A DNA stretch of 64,000 nt, taken from NCBI GenBank assembly GCA_032622095.1, contig CP136063.1, forward strand, positions 179,779,956 through 179,843,955, read 5' to 3'. Shown here piece by piece: positions 27,001 through 41,000 of this stretch; position 1 is the first letter of the stretch, and each line of letters begins with the position of its first letter. Origin of the DNA: Siphonodentalium dalli (taxonomy: Eukaryota > Mollusca > Scaphopoda > Gadilida > Siphonodentaliidae). Below the pieces are notes generated by a model. That model was given only the letters and a program-made list of their open reading frames with translations, was not told where the DNA came from and did no database searches. Made by a program: the position numbers and the translations under genes.

Positions 27001-27864
27001 TGAGTGGGATAGATACAGGTATGTAATATTATAAAGCTATGAGAGTAATGAAGGGATGGACACAGTATGAGTGGGATAGATACAGGTATGTAATATTATA
27101 AAGCTATGAGAGTAATGAAGGGATGGACACAGTATGAGTGGGATAGGTACCGGTATGTAATATTATAAAGCTATGAGAGTAATGAAGGGATGGACACAGT
27201 ATGAGTGGGATAGGTACAGGTATGTAATATTATAAAGCTATGAGAGTAATGAAGGGATGGACACAGTATGAGTGGGATAGGTACAGGTATGTAATATTAT
27301 AAAGCTATGAGAGTAATGAAGGGATGGACACAGTATGAATGGGATAGGTACAGGTATGTAATATTATAAAGCTATGAGAGTAATGAAGGGATGGACACAG
27401 TATGAGTGGGATAGGTACAGGTATGTAATATTATAAAGCTATGAGAGTAATGAAGGGATGGACACAGTATGATTGGGATAGGTACAGGTATGTAATATTA
27501 TAAAGCTATGAGAGTAATGAAGGGATGGACACAGTATGAGTGGGATAGGTAGAGGTATGTAATATTATAAAGCTATGAGAGTAATGAAGGGATGGACACA
27601 GTATGAGTGGGATAGGTACAGGTATGTAATATTATAAAGCTATGAGAGTAATGAAGGGATGGACACAGTGAGTGGGATAGGTACAGGTATGTAATATTAT
27701 AAAGCTATGAAAGTAATGAAGGGATGGACACAGTATGAGTGGGATAGATACAGGTATGTAATATTATAAAGCTATGAGAGTAATGAAGGGATGGACACAG
27801 TATGAGTGGGATAGGTACAGGTATGTAATATTATAAAGCTATGAGAGTAATGAAGGGATGGACA
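24006..27864 (+). repeat. satellite superduplication, copy 2 (lower bound)
   Basis: Counterparts of the copy 1 landmarks lie at 24015, 24070, 24520, 25107, 25411, 25894, 26272, 27662 and 27705. The hAT insertion occurs only here; the equivalent point in copy 1 (GATGGACA at 15683-15690) is an uninterrupted empty site. Later landmarks (GTGTGATAGG 16303/29601, ATGTACACAG 17831/30440, AACATTATAAAGATATG 19861/33392) extend the match past the hAT element. Confidence 0.83.
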
Positions 27865-29047
27865 CAGTGTTCGCGCTGTCGGTAGCCAAATTAGCCAATG
27901 GCTAATCTTTTTCGAATTTGGCTAATAAAAATATCATTTGGCTAAACTTTTGGCTAAACTTTTTTTGAACCCAAGTGGAGACTGAAAGCATGGAGCCAGA
28001 AAGCTAATTAATAAAATCGCTCAATAGATCGACATTCAAGACGAAGTTAGGTGACGAAAGTATTTCATTATTTTCGTACTTATGAAATATCGTACAAAGG
28101 GAAACCCGATCGACAACTCTATCAACCAAGCGATCACAAAGTGATATGCAATCATCTTTAGTTTTCACAAGACGGACATTCAAAGACGCATGGACATTAA
28201 ACCGACCGTGGTTGAATTATGACAATGTGAAGAAAGCAATGTTTTGTAACGTGCATTGACGCCGGTATATAAGCAATTTGTTCGTAACAGGCTGTTTTAA
28301 TCTGAAGAAAGATTACGTTACTCTGCACGAAGCAGCAAAAGGTCATTATTAATTTTTACATTTAATCCCCTAATCCCCCATTCAGCCCATTGTCTGTCTG
28401 GTCAGTCACGGCACGCCTGCACAATGCATGTTTATGATGACATTGTATTTATGACGGTCAAGGTTTATGAGCACCAAGTGTAAGACAATAGCTTAATCAG
28501 CCAAATGTGAATCACGACAGATATTTTGTGGCTATTTGTCGTCAATACCGATACAGTCAAAATAATATGCATGCTTTTATGGCAGATTGTAATTTGATAA
28601 TGGCGTAACAATATTAAGTTATTAGTTTCCAGATGTCACTTAGATATTTTCGCAAGGATAAATATTTAATGATTTAAAAAAAGATATTGATATAAAACAA
28701 ATAATAATGACATTAAGAAGGACAATCCCGGGTTACCCCCCCCCCCCCCCCCCCCCCCAAATAACTCTTTCACGTAAAGATTAATAATTTTTTTATAAAT
28801 GATATATATAAAAATACTTCTAGTTCATCAAAATTATTTAAATTATTGTGTATTTTACCTGTGTCTGTTAGATTTTACGTTTTAGTCATTAATTGTGAAC
28901 CGACCAGAAAACGAGGATTTAATTTGGCCAAAGTTTTTTTTAATTTGGCCAAAAAACATTTGGCTAAAGTTTTTTTCATTTGGCTAATAAAATTTTCATT
29001 TGGCTAAACTTTTGGCTAAAGTTTTTTTCGGTCCAGCGCGAACACTG
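27865..29047. mobile_element. non-autonomous hAT-type transposon inside the satellite
   Basis: The element is 1183 bp long with ends CAGTGTTCGCGCTG and CAGCGCGAACACTG (14-bp perfect inverted repeats). It is flanked by the 8-bp duplication GATGGACA (27857-27864 and 29048-29055). Both the terminal CAG and the 8-bp duplication are hAT hallmarks. No transposase-length frame is present. Both subterminal regions (27890-27972 and 28918-29032) are crowded with ATTTGGCTAA/GGCTAAACTTT copies, mostly in the same orientation. A C23 tract lies at 28736-28758. Confidence 0.92.
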
Positions 29048-32000
29048 GATGGACACAGTATGAGTGGGATAGGTACAGGTATGTAATATTATAAAGCTAT
29101 GAGAGTAATGAAGGGATGGACACAGTATGATTGGGATAGGTACAGGTATGTAATATTATAAAGCTATGAGAGTAATGAAGGGATGGACACAGTATGATTG
29201 GGATAGGTACAGGTATGTAATATTATAAAGCTATGAGAGTAATGAAGGGATGGACACAGTATGAGTGGGATAGGTACAGGTATGTAATATTATAAAGCTA
29301 TGAGAGTAATGAAGGGATGGACACAGTATGATTGGGATAGGTACAGGTATGTAATATTATAAAGCTATGAGAGTAATGAAGGGATGGACACAGTATGAGT
29401 GGGATAGGTACAGGTATGTAATATTATAAAGCTATGAGAGTAATGAAGGGATGGACACAGTATGATTGGGATAGGTACAGGTATGTAATATTATAAAGCT
29501 ATGAGAGTAATGAAGGGATGGACACAGTATGAGTGGGATAGATACAGGTATGTAATATTATAAAGCTATGAGAGTAATGAAGGGATGGACACAGTATGAG
29601 TGTGATAGGTACAGGTATGTAATATTATAAAGCTATGAGAGTAATGAAGGGATGGACACAGTATGAGTGGGATAGGTGCAGGTATGTAATATTATAAAGC
29701 TATGTGAGTAATGAAGGGATGGACACAGTATGAGTGGGATAGGTACAGGTATGTAATATTATAAAGCTATGAGAGTAATGAAGGGATGGACACAATATGA
29801 GTGGGATAGGTACAGGTATGTAATAGTAATGAAGGGATGGACACAGTATGAGTGGGATAGGTACAGGTATGTAATATTATAAAGCTATGAGAGTAATGAA
29901 GGGATGGACACAGTATGAGTGGGATAGGTACAGGTATGTAATATTATAAAGCTATGAGAGTAATGAAGGGATGGACACAGTATGAGTGGGATAGGTACAG
30001 GTATGTAATATTATAAAGCTATGAGAGTAATGAAGGGATGGACACAGTATGAGTGGGATAGGTACAGGTATGTAATATTATAAAGCTATGAGAGTAATGA
30101 AGGGATGGACACAGTATGAGTGGGATAGGTACAGGTATGTAATATTATAAAGCTATGAGAGTAATGAAGGGATGGACACAGTATGAGTGGGATAGGTACC
30201 GGTATGTAATATTATAAAGCTATGAGAGTAATGAAGGGATGGACACAGTATGAGTGGGATAGATACAGGTATGTAATATTATAAAGCTATGAGAGTAATG
30301 AAGGGATGGACACAGTATGAGTGGGATAGATACAGGTATGTAATATTATAAAGCTATGAGAGTAATGAAGGGATGGACACAGTATGAGTGGGATAGATAC
30401 AGGTATGTAATATTATAAAGCTATGAGAGTAATGAAGGGATGTACACAGTATGAGTGGGATAGATACAGGTATGTAATATTATAAAGCTATGAGAGTAAT
30501 GAAGGGATGGACACAGTATGAGTGGGATAGGTACAGGTATGTAATATTATAAAGCTATGAGAGTAATGAAGGGATGGACACAGTATGAGTGGGATAGGTA
30601 GAGGTATGTAATATTATAAAGCTATGAGAGTAATGAAGGGATGGACACAGTATGAGTGGGATAGATACAGGTATGTAATATTATAAAGCTATGAGAGTAA
30701 TGAAGGGATGGACACAGTATGAGTGGGATAGGTAGAGGTATGTAATATTATAAAGCTATGAGAGTAATGAAGGGATGGACACAGTATGAGTGGGATAGGT
30801 ACAGGTATGTAATATTATAAAGCTATGAGAGTAATGAAGGGATGGACACAGTATGAGTGGGATAGGTACAGGTATGTAATATTATAAAGCTATGAGAGTA
30901 ATGAAGGGATGGACACAGTATGAGTGGGATAGGTACAGGTATGTAATATTATAAAGCTATCAGAGTAATGAAGGGATGGACACAGTATGAGTGGGATAGG
31001 TAGAGGTATGTAATATTATAAAGCTATGAGAGTAATGAAGGGATGGACACAGTATGAGTGGGATAGGTACAGGTATGTAATATTATAAAGCTATGAGAGT
31101 AATGAAGGGATGGACACAGTATGAGTGGGATAGGTACAGGTATGTAATATTATAAAGCTATGAGAGTAATGAAGGGATGGACACAGTATGAGTGGGATAG
31201 GTAGAGGTATGTAATATTATAAAGCTATGAGAGTAATGAAGGGATGGACACAGTATGAGTGGAATAGGTACAGGTATGTAATATTATAAAGCTATGAGAG
31301 TAATGAAGGGATGGACACAGTATGAGTGGGATAGGTACAGGTATGTAATATTATAAAGCTATGAGAGTAATGAAGGGATGGACACAGTATGAGTGGGATA
31401 GGTACAGGTATGTAATATTATAAAGCTATGAGAGTAATGAAGGGATGGACACAGTATGAGTGGGATAGGTGCAGGTATGTAATATTATAAAGCTATGAGA
31501 GTAATGAAGGGATGGACACAGTATGAGTGGGATAGGTACAGGTATGTAATATTATAAAGCTATGAGAGTAATGAAGGGATGGACACAGTATGAGTGGGAT
31601 AGGTACAGGTATGTAATATTATAAAGCTATGAGAGTAATGAAGGGATGGACACAGTATGAGTGGGATAGGTAGAGGTATGTAATATTATAAAGCTATGAG
31701 AGTAATGAAGGGATGGACACAGTATGAGTGGGATAGGTACAGGTATGTAATAGTAATGAAGGGATGGAGACAGTATGAGTGGGATAGGTACCGGTATGTA
31801 ATATTATAAAGCTATGAGAGTAATGAAGGGATGGACACAGTATGAGTGGGATAGGTACAGGTATGTAATATTATAAAGCTATCCGAGTAATGAAGGGATG
31901 GACACAGTATGAGTGGGATAGGTACAGGTATGTAATATTATAAAGCTATGAGAGTAATGAAGGGATGGACACAGTATGAGTGGGATAGGTGCAGGTATGT

Positions 32001-35000
32001 AATATTATAAAGCTATGAGAGTAATGAAGGGATGGACACAGTATGAGTGGGATAGGTACAGGTATGTAATATTATAAAGCTATGAGAGTAATGAAGGGAT
32101 GGACACAGTATGAGTGGGATAGGTACAGGTATGTAATATTATAAAGCTATCCGAGTAATGAAGGGATGGACACAGTATGAGTGGGATAGGTACAGGTATG
32201 TAATATTATAAAGCTATGAGAGTAATGAAGGGATGGACACAGTATGAGTGGGATAGGTGCAGGTATGTAATATTATAAAGCTATGAGAGTAATGAAGGGA
32301 TGGACACAGTATGAGTGGGATAGGTACAGGTATGTAATATTATAAAGCTATGAGAGTAATGAAGGGATGGACACAGTATGAGTGGGATAGGTACAGGTAT
32401 GTAATATTATAAAGCTATGAGAGTAATGAAGGGATGGACACAGTATGAGTGGGATAGGTACAGGTATGTAATATTATAAAGCTATGAGAGTAATGAAGGG
32501 ATGGACACAGTATGAGTGGGATAGGTACAGGTATGTAATATTATAAAGCTATGAGAGTAATGAAGGGATGGACACAGTATGAGTGGGATAGGTACAGGTA
32601 TGTAATATTATAAAGCTATGAGAGTAATGAAGGGATGGACACAGTATGAGTGGGATAGGTAGAGGTATGTAATAGTAATGAAGGGATGGACACAGTATGA
32701 GTGGGATAGGTACAGGTATGTAATATTATAAAGCTATGAGAGTAATGAAGGGATGGACACAGTATGAGTGGGATAGGTACAGGTATGTAATATTATAAAG
32801 CTATGAGAGTAATGAAGGGATGGACACAGTATGAGTGGGATAGGTACCGGTATGTAATATTATAAAGCTATGAGAGTAATGAAGGGATGGACACAGTATG
32901 AGTGGGATAGGTACCGGTATGTAATATTATAAAGCTATGAGAGTAATGAAGGGATGGACACAGTATGAGTGGGATAGGTACAGGTATGTAATATTATAAA
33001 GCTATGAGAGTAATGAAGGGATGGACACAGTATGAGTGGGATAGATACAGGTATGTAATATTATAAAGCTATCAGAGTAATGAAGGGATGGACACAGTAT
33101 GAGTGGGATAGGTACAGGTATGTAATATTATAAAGCTATGAGAGTAATGAAGGGATGGACACAGTATGAGTGGGATAGGTAGAGGTATGTAATATTATAA
33201 AGCTATGAGAGTAATGAAGGGATGGACACAGTATGAGTGGGATAGGTACCGGTATGTAATATTATAAAGCTATCAGAGTAATGAAGGGATGGACACAGTA
33301 TGAGTGGGATAGGTAGAGGTATGTAATATTATAAAGCTATGAGAGTAATGAAGGGATGGACACAGTATGAGTGGGATAGGTACAGGTATGTAACATTATA
33401 AAGATATGAGAGTAATGAAGGGATGGACACAGTATGAGTGGGATAGGTACAGGTATGTAATAGTAATGAAGGGATGGACACAGTATGAGTGGGATAGGTA
33501 CAGGTATGTAATATTATAAAGCTATGAGAGTAATGAAGGGATGGACACAGTATGAGTGGGATAGGTACAGGTATGTAATATTATAAAGCTATGAGAGTAA
33601 TGAAGGGATGGACACAGTATGAGTGGGATAGGTACAGGTATGTAATATTATAAAGCTATGAGAGTAATGAAGGGATGGACACAGTATGAGTGGGATAGGT
33701 ACAGGTATGTAATATTATAAAGCTATGAGAGTAATGAAGGGATGGACACAGTATGAGTGGGATAGGTACAGGTATGTAATATTATAAAGCTATGAGAGTA
33801 ATGAAGGGATGGACACAGTATGAGTGGGATAGATACAGGTATGTAATATTATAAAGCTATGAGAGTAATGAAGGGATGTACACAGTATGAGTGGGATCGG
33901 TACAGGTATGTAATATTATAAAGCTATGAGAGTAATGAAGGGATGGACACAGTATGAGTGGGATAGGTACAGGTATGTAATATTATAAAGCTATGAGAGT
34001 AATGAAGGGATGGACACAGTATGAGTGGGATAGGTACAGGTATGTAATATTATAAAGCTATCAGAGTAATGAAGGGATGGACACAGTATGAGTGGGATAG
34101 GTACAGGTATGTAATATTATAAAGCTATGAGAGTAATGAAGGGATGGACACAGTATGAGTGGGATAGGTACAGGTATGTAATATTATAAAGCTATGAGAG
34201 TAATGAAGGGATGGACACAGTATGAGTGGGATAGGTACAGGTATGTAATATTATAAAGCTATGAGAGTAATGAAGGGATGGACACAGTATGAGTGGGATA
34301 GGTGCAGGTATGTAATATTATAAAGCTATGAGAGTAATGAAGGGATGGACACAGTATGAGTGGGATAGGTACAGGTATGTAATATTATAAAGCTATGAGA
34401 GTAATGAAGGGATGGACACAGTATGAGTGGGATAGGTACAGGTATGTAATATTATAAAGCTATGAGAGTAATGAAGGGATGGTCACAGTATGAGTGGGAT
34501 AGATACAGGTATGTAATATTATAAAGCTATGAGAGTAATGAAGGGATGGACACAGTATGAGTGGGATAGGTACCGGTATGTAATATTATAAAGCTATGAG
34601 AGTAATGAAGGGATGGACACAGTATGAGTGGGATAGGTACAGGTATGTAATATTATAAAGCTATGAGAGTAATGAAGGGATGGACACAGTATGAGTGGGA
34701 TAGGTACCGGTATGTAATATTATAAAGCTATGAGAGTAATGAAGGGATGGACACAGTATGAGTGGGATAGGTACAGGTATGTAATATTATAAAGCTATGA
34801 GAGTAATGAAGGGATGGACACAGTATGAGTGGGATAGGTGCAAGTATGTAATATTATAAAGCTATGAGAGTAATGAAGGGATGGACACAGTATGAGTGGG
34901 ATAGGTACAGGTATGTAATATTATAAAGCTATGAGAGTAATGAAGGGATGGACACAGTATGAGTGGGATAGGTACAGGTATGTAATATTATAAAGCTATG

Positions 35001-38000
35001 AGAGTAATGAAGGGATGGACACAGTATGAGTGGGATAGATTATAAAGCTATGAGAGTAATGAAGGGATGGACACAGTATGAGTGGGATAGGTACAGGTAT
35101 GTAATATTATAAAGCTATGAGAGTAATGAAGGGATGGACACAGTGTGAGTGGGATAGATTATAAAGCTATGAGAGTAATGAAGGGATGGACACAGTATGA
35201 GTGGGATAGGTGCAGGTATGTAATATTATAAAGCTATGAGAGTAATGAAGGAATGGACACAGTATGAGTGGGATAGGTACAGGTATGTAATATTATAAAG
35301 CTATGAGAGTAATGAAGGGATGGACACAGTATGAGTGGGATAGGTAGAGGTATGTAATAGTAATGAAGGGATGGACACAGTATGAGTGGGATAGGTACAG
35401 GTATGTAATATTATAAAGCTATGAGAGTAATGAAGGGATGGACACAGTATGAGTGGGATAGGTGCAGGTATGTAATATTATAAAGCTATGAGAGTAATGA
35501 AGGGATGGACACAGTATGATTGAGATAGGTACAGGTATGTAATATTATAAAGCTATGATAGTAATGAAGGGATGGACACAGTATGAGTGGGATAGGTACA
35601 GGTATGTAATATTATAAAGCTATGAGAGTAATGAAGGGATGGACACAGTATGAGTGGGATAGGTGCAGGTATGTAATATTATAAAGCTATGAGAGTAATG
35701 AAGGGATGGACACAGTATGAGTGGGATAGGTACAGGTATGTAATATTATAAAGCTATGAGAGTAATGAAGGGATGGACACAGTATGAGTGGGATAGGTGC
35801 AGGTATGTAATATTATAAAGCTATGAGAGTAATGAAGGGATGGACACAGTATGAGTGGGATAGGTACAGGTATGTAATATTATAAAGCTATGAGAGTAAT
35901 GAAGGGATGGACACAGTATGAGTGGGATAGGTACAGGTATGTAATATTATAAAGCTATGAGAGTAATGAAGGGATGGACACAGTATGAGTGGGATAGGTA
36001 CAGGTATGTAATATTATAAAGCTATGAGAGTAATGAAGGGATGGACACAGTATGAGTGGGATAGGTACCGGTATGTAATATTATAAAGCTATGAGAGTAA
36101 TGAAGGGATGGACACAGTATGAGTGGGATAGGTACAGGTATGTAATATTATAAAGCTATGAGAGTAATGAAGGGATGGACACAGTATGAGTGGGATAGGT
36201 ACAGGTATGTAATATTATAAAGCTATGAGAGTAATGAAGGGATGGACACAGTATGAGTGGGATAGATACAGGTATGTAATATTATAAAGCTATGAGAGTA
36301 ATGAAGGGATGGACACAGTATGAGTGGGATAGGTACAGGTATGTAATATTATAAAGCTATGATAGTAATGAAGGGATGGACACAGTATGAGTGGGATAGG
36401 TACAGGTATGTAATATTATAAAGCTATGATAGTAATGAAGGGATGGACACAGTATGAGTGGGATAGGTCAGGTATGTAATATTATAAAGCTATGAGAGTA
36501 ATGAAGGGATGGACACAGTATGAGTGGGATAGGTAGAGGTATGTAATATTATAAAGCTATGAGAGTAATGAAGGGATGGACACAGTATGAGTGGGATAGT
36601 TAGAGGTATGTAATATTATAAAGCTATGAGAGTAATGAAGGGATGGACACAGTATGAGTGGGATAGGTAGAGGTATGTAATATTATAAAGCTATGAGAGT
36701 AATGAAGGGATGGACACAGTATGAGTGGGATAGGTAGAGGTATGTAATATTATAAAGCTATGAGAGTAATGAAGGGATGGACACAGTATGAGTGGGATAG
36801 GTACAGGTACGTAATAGTAAAGAAGGGATGGACACAGTATGAGTGGGATAGGTACAGGTATGTAATATTATAAAGCTATGAGAGTAATGAAGGGATGGAC
36901 ACAGTATGAGTGGAATAGGTACAGGTATGTAATATTATAAAGCTATGAGAGTAATGAAGTGATGGACACAGTATGAGTGGGATAGGTACAGGTATGTAAT
37001 ATTATAAAGCTATGAGAGTAATGAAGGGATGGACACAGTATGAGTGGGATAGGTAGAGGTATGTAATAGTAATGAAGGGATGGACACAGTATGAGTGGGA
37101 TAGGTACAGGTATGTAATAGTAATGAAGGGATGGACACAGTATGAGTGGGATAGGTAGAGGTATGTAATATTATAAAGCTATGAGAGTAATGAAGGGATG
37201 GACACAGTATGAGTGGGATAGGTACAGGTACGTAATAGTAAAGAAGGGATGGACACAGTATGAGTGGGATAGGTACAGGTACGTAATAGTAAAGAAGGGA
37301 TGGACACAGTATGAGTGGGATAGATACAGGTATGTAATAGTAATGAAGGGATGGACACAGTATGAGTTGGATAGGTACCGGTATGTAATAGTAATGAAGG
37401 GATGGACACAGTATGAGTGGGATAGGTACAGGTACGTAATAGTAAAGAAGGGATGGACACAGTATGAGTGGGATAGATACAGGTATGTAATAGTAATGAA
37501 GGGATGGACACAGTATGAGTTGGATAGGTACCGGTATGTAATAGTAATGAAGGGATGGACACAGTATGAGTGGGATAGATACAGGTATGTAATAGTAATG
37601 AAGGGATGGACACAGTATGAGTTGGATAGGTACCGGTATGTAATAGTAATGAAGGGATGGACACAGTATGAGTGGGATAGGTACAGGTACGTAATAGTAA
37701 AGAAGGGATGGACACAGTATGAGTGGGATAGGTACAGGTATGTAATAGTAATGAAGGGATGGACACAGTATGAGTGGGATAGATACAGGTATGTAATATT
37801 ATAAAGCTATGAGAGTAATGAAGGGATGGACACAGTATGAGTGGGATAGATACAGGTATGTAATATTATAAAGCTATGAGAGTAATGAAGGGATGGTCAC
37901 AGTATGAGTGGGATAGGTACAGGTATGTAATATTATAAAGCTATGAGAGTAATGAAGGGATGGACACAGTATGAGTGGGATAGGTACAGGTATGTAATAT

Positions 38001-41000
38001 TATAAAGCTATGAGAGTAATGAAGGGATGGACACAGTATGAGTGGGATAGATACAGGTATGTAATATTATAAAGCTATGAGAGTAATGAAGGGATGGACA
38101 CAGTATGAGTGGGATAGATACAGGTATGTAATATTATAAAGCTATGAGAGTAATGAAGGGATGGACACAGTATGAGTGGGATAGATACAGGTATGTAATA
38201 TTATAAAGCTATGAGAGTAATGAAGGGATGGTCACAGTATGAGTGGGATAGGTACAGGTATGTAATATTATAAAGCTATGAGAGTAATGAAGGGATGGAC
38301 ACAGTATGAGTGGGATAGGTACAGGTATGTAATATTATAAAGCTATGAGAGTAATGAAGGGATGGACACAGTATGAGTGGGATAGGTACAGGTATGTAAT
38401 ATTATAAAGCTATGAGAGTAATGAAGGGATGGTCACAGTATGAGTGGGATAGGTACAGGTATGTAATATTATAAAGCTATGAGAGTAATGAAGGGATGGA
38501 CACAGTATGAGTGGGATAGGTACAGGTATGTAATATTATAAAGCTATGAGAGTAATGAAGGGATGGACACAGTATGAGTGGGATAGGTACAGGTATGTAA
38601 TATTATAAAGCTATGAGAGTAATGAAGGGATGGTCACAGTATGAGTGGGATAGGTACAGGTATGTAATATTATAAAGCTATGAGAGTAATGAAGGGATGG
38701 ACACAGTATGAGTGGGATAGGTACAGGTATGTAATATTATAAAGCTATGAGAGTAATGAAGGGATGGACACAGTATGAGTGGGATAGGTACAGGTATGTA
38801 ATATTATAAAGCTATCAGAGTAATGAAGGGATGGACACAGTATGAGTGGGATAGGTACAGGTATGTAATATTATAAAGCTATGAGAGTAATGAAGGGATG
38901 GACACAGTATGAGTGGGATAGGTACAGGTATGTAATATTATAAAGCTATCAGAGTAATGAAGGGATGGACACAGTATGAGTGGGATAGGTACAGGTATGT
39001 AATATTATAAAGTTATGAGAGTAATGAAGGGATGGACACAGTATGAGTGGGATAGGTACAGGTATGTAATATTATAAAGCTATCAGAGTAATGAAGGGAT
39101 GGACACAGTATGAGTGGGATAGGTACAGGTATGTAATATTATAAAGCTATGAGAGTAATGAAGGGATGGACACAGTATGAGTGGGATAGGTACAGGTATG
39201 TAATATTATAAAGCTATGAGAGTAATGAAGGGATGGACACAGTATGAGTGGGATAGGTACAGGTATGTAATATTATAAAGCTATGAGAGTAATGAAGGGA
39301 TGGACACAGTATGAGTGGGATAGATACAGATATGTAATATTATAAAGCTATGAGAGTAATGAAGGGATGGACACAGTATGAGTGGGATAGATACAGGTAT
39401 GTAATATTATAAAGCTATGAGAGTAATGAAGGGATGGACACAGTATGAGTGGGATAGGTACAGGTATGTAATATTATAAAGCTATGAGAGTAATGAAGGG
39501 ATGGACACAGTATGAGTGGGATAGGTACAGGTATGTAATATTATAAAGCTATGAGAGTAATGAAGTGATGGACACAGTATGAGTGGGATAGGTACAGGTA
39601 TGTAATATTATAAAGCTATGAGAGTAATGAAGGGATGGACACAGTATGAGTGGGATAGGTAGAGGTATGTAATATTATAAAGCTATGAGAGTAATGAAGG
39701 GATGGACACAGTATGAGTGGGATAGGTACAGGTATGTAATATTATAAAGCTATGAGAGTAATGAAGGGATGGACACAGTATGAGTGGGATAGGTACAGGT
39801 ATGTAATAGTAATGAAGGGATGGACACAGTATGAGTGGGATAGGTACCGGTATGTAATATTATAAAGCTATGAGAGTAATGAAGGGATGGACACAGTATG
39901 AGTGGGATAGGTACAGGTATGTAATAGTAATGAAGGGATGGACACAGTATGAGTGGGATAGGTACAGGTATGTAATAGTAATGAAGGGATGGACACAGTA
40001 TGAGTGGGATAGGTACAGGTATGTAATATTATAAAGCTATGAGAGTAATGAAGGGATGGACACAGTATGAGTGGGATAGGTACAGGTATGTAATAGTAAT
40101 GAAGGGATGGACACAGTATGAGTTGGATAGGTACCGGTATGTAATAGTAATGAAGGGATGGACACAGTATGAGTGGGATAGGTACAGGTATGTAATATTA
40201 TAAAGCTATGAGAGTAATGAAGGGATGGACACAGTATGAGTTGGATAGGTACCGGTATGTAATAGTAATGAAGGGATGGACACAGTATGAGTGGGATAGG
40301 TACAGGTATGTAATAGTAATGAAGGGATAGACACAGTATGAGTGGGATAGGTACAGGTATGTAATATTATAAAGCTATGAGAGTAATGAAGGGATGGACA
40401 CAGTATGAGTGGGATAGGTACAGGTATGTAATATTATAAAGCTATGAGAGTAATGAAGGGATGGACACAGTATGAGTGGGATAGGTACAGGTATGTAATA
40501 TTATAAAGCTATGAGAGTAATGAAGGGATGGACACAGTATGAGTGGGATAGGTACAGGTATGTAATATTATAAAGCTATGAGAGTAATGAAGGGATGGAC
40601 ACAGTATGAGTGGGATAGGTACAGGTATGTAATATTATAAAGCTATGAGAGTAATGAAGGGATGGAGACAGTATGAGTGGGATAGGTACCGGTATGTAAT
40701 ATTATAAAGCTATGAGAGTAATGAAGGGATGGACACAGTATGAGTTGGATAGGTACCGGTATGTAATAGTAATGAAGGGATGGACACAGTATGAGTGGGA
40801 TAGGTACAGGTATGTAATAGTAATGAAGGGATAGACACAGTATGAGTGGGATAGGTACAGGTATGTAATATTATAAAGCTATGAGAGTAATGAAGGGATG
40901 GACACAGTATGAGTGGGATAGGTACAGGTATGTAATATTATAAAGCTATGAGAGTAATGAAGGGATGGACACAGTATGAGTGGGATAGGTACAGGTATCT

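Larger units (their letters stand above)
8313..27864 (+). repeat. 67-bp satellite array, left block
   Basis: Head-to-tail monomers with core GAAGGGATGGACACAGTATG, then AGTGGGATAGGTACAGGTAT. The main form is 67 bp (for example ATTATAAAG at 8832 and 8899). A 51-bp form lacks TTATAAAGCTATGAGA, and a rare 60-bp form lacks TTATAAA. Common point variants are GATAGATAC, GGTAGAGG, GGTACCGG, GGTGCAGG, CTATCAGAG and GGAGACAG. Monomers are nearly identical throughout. No gene is credible here; the short open frames come from runs of the 51-bp form. In the gene model this lies in intron 3. Confidence 0.97.
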
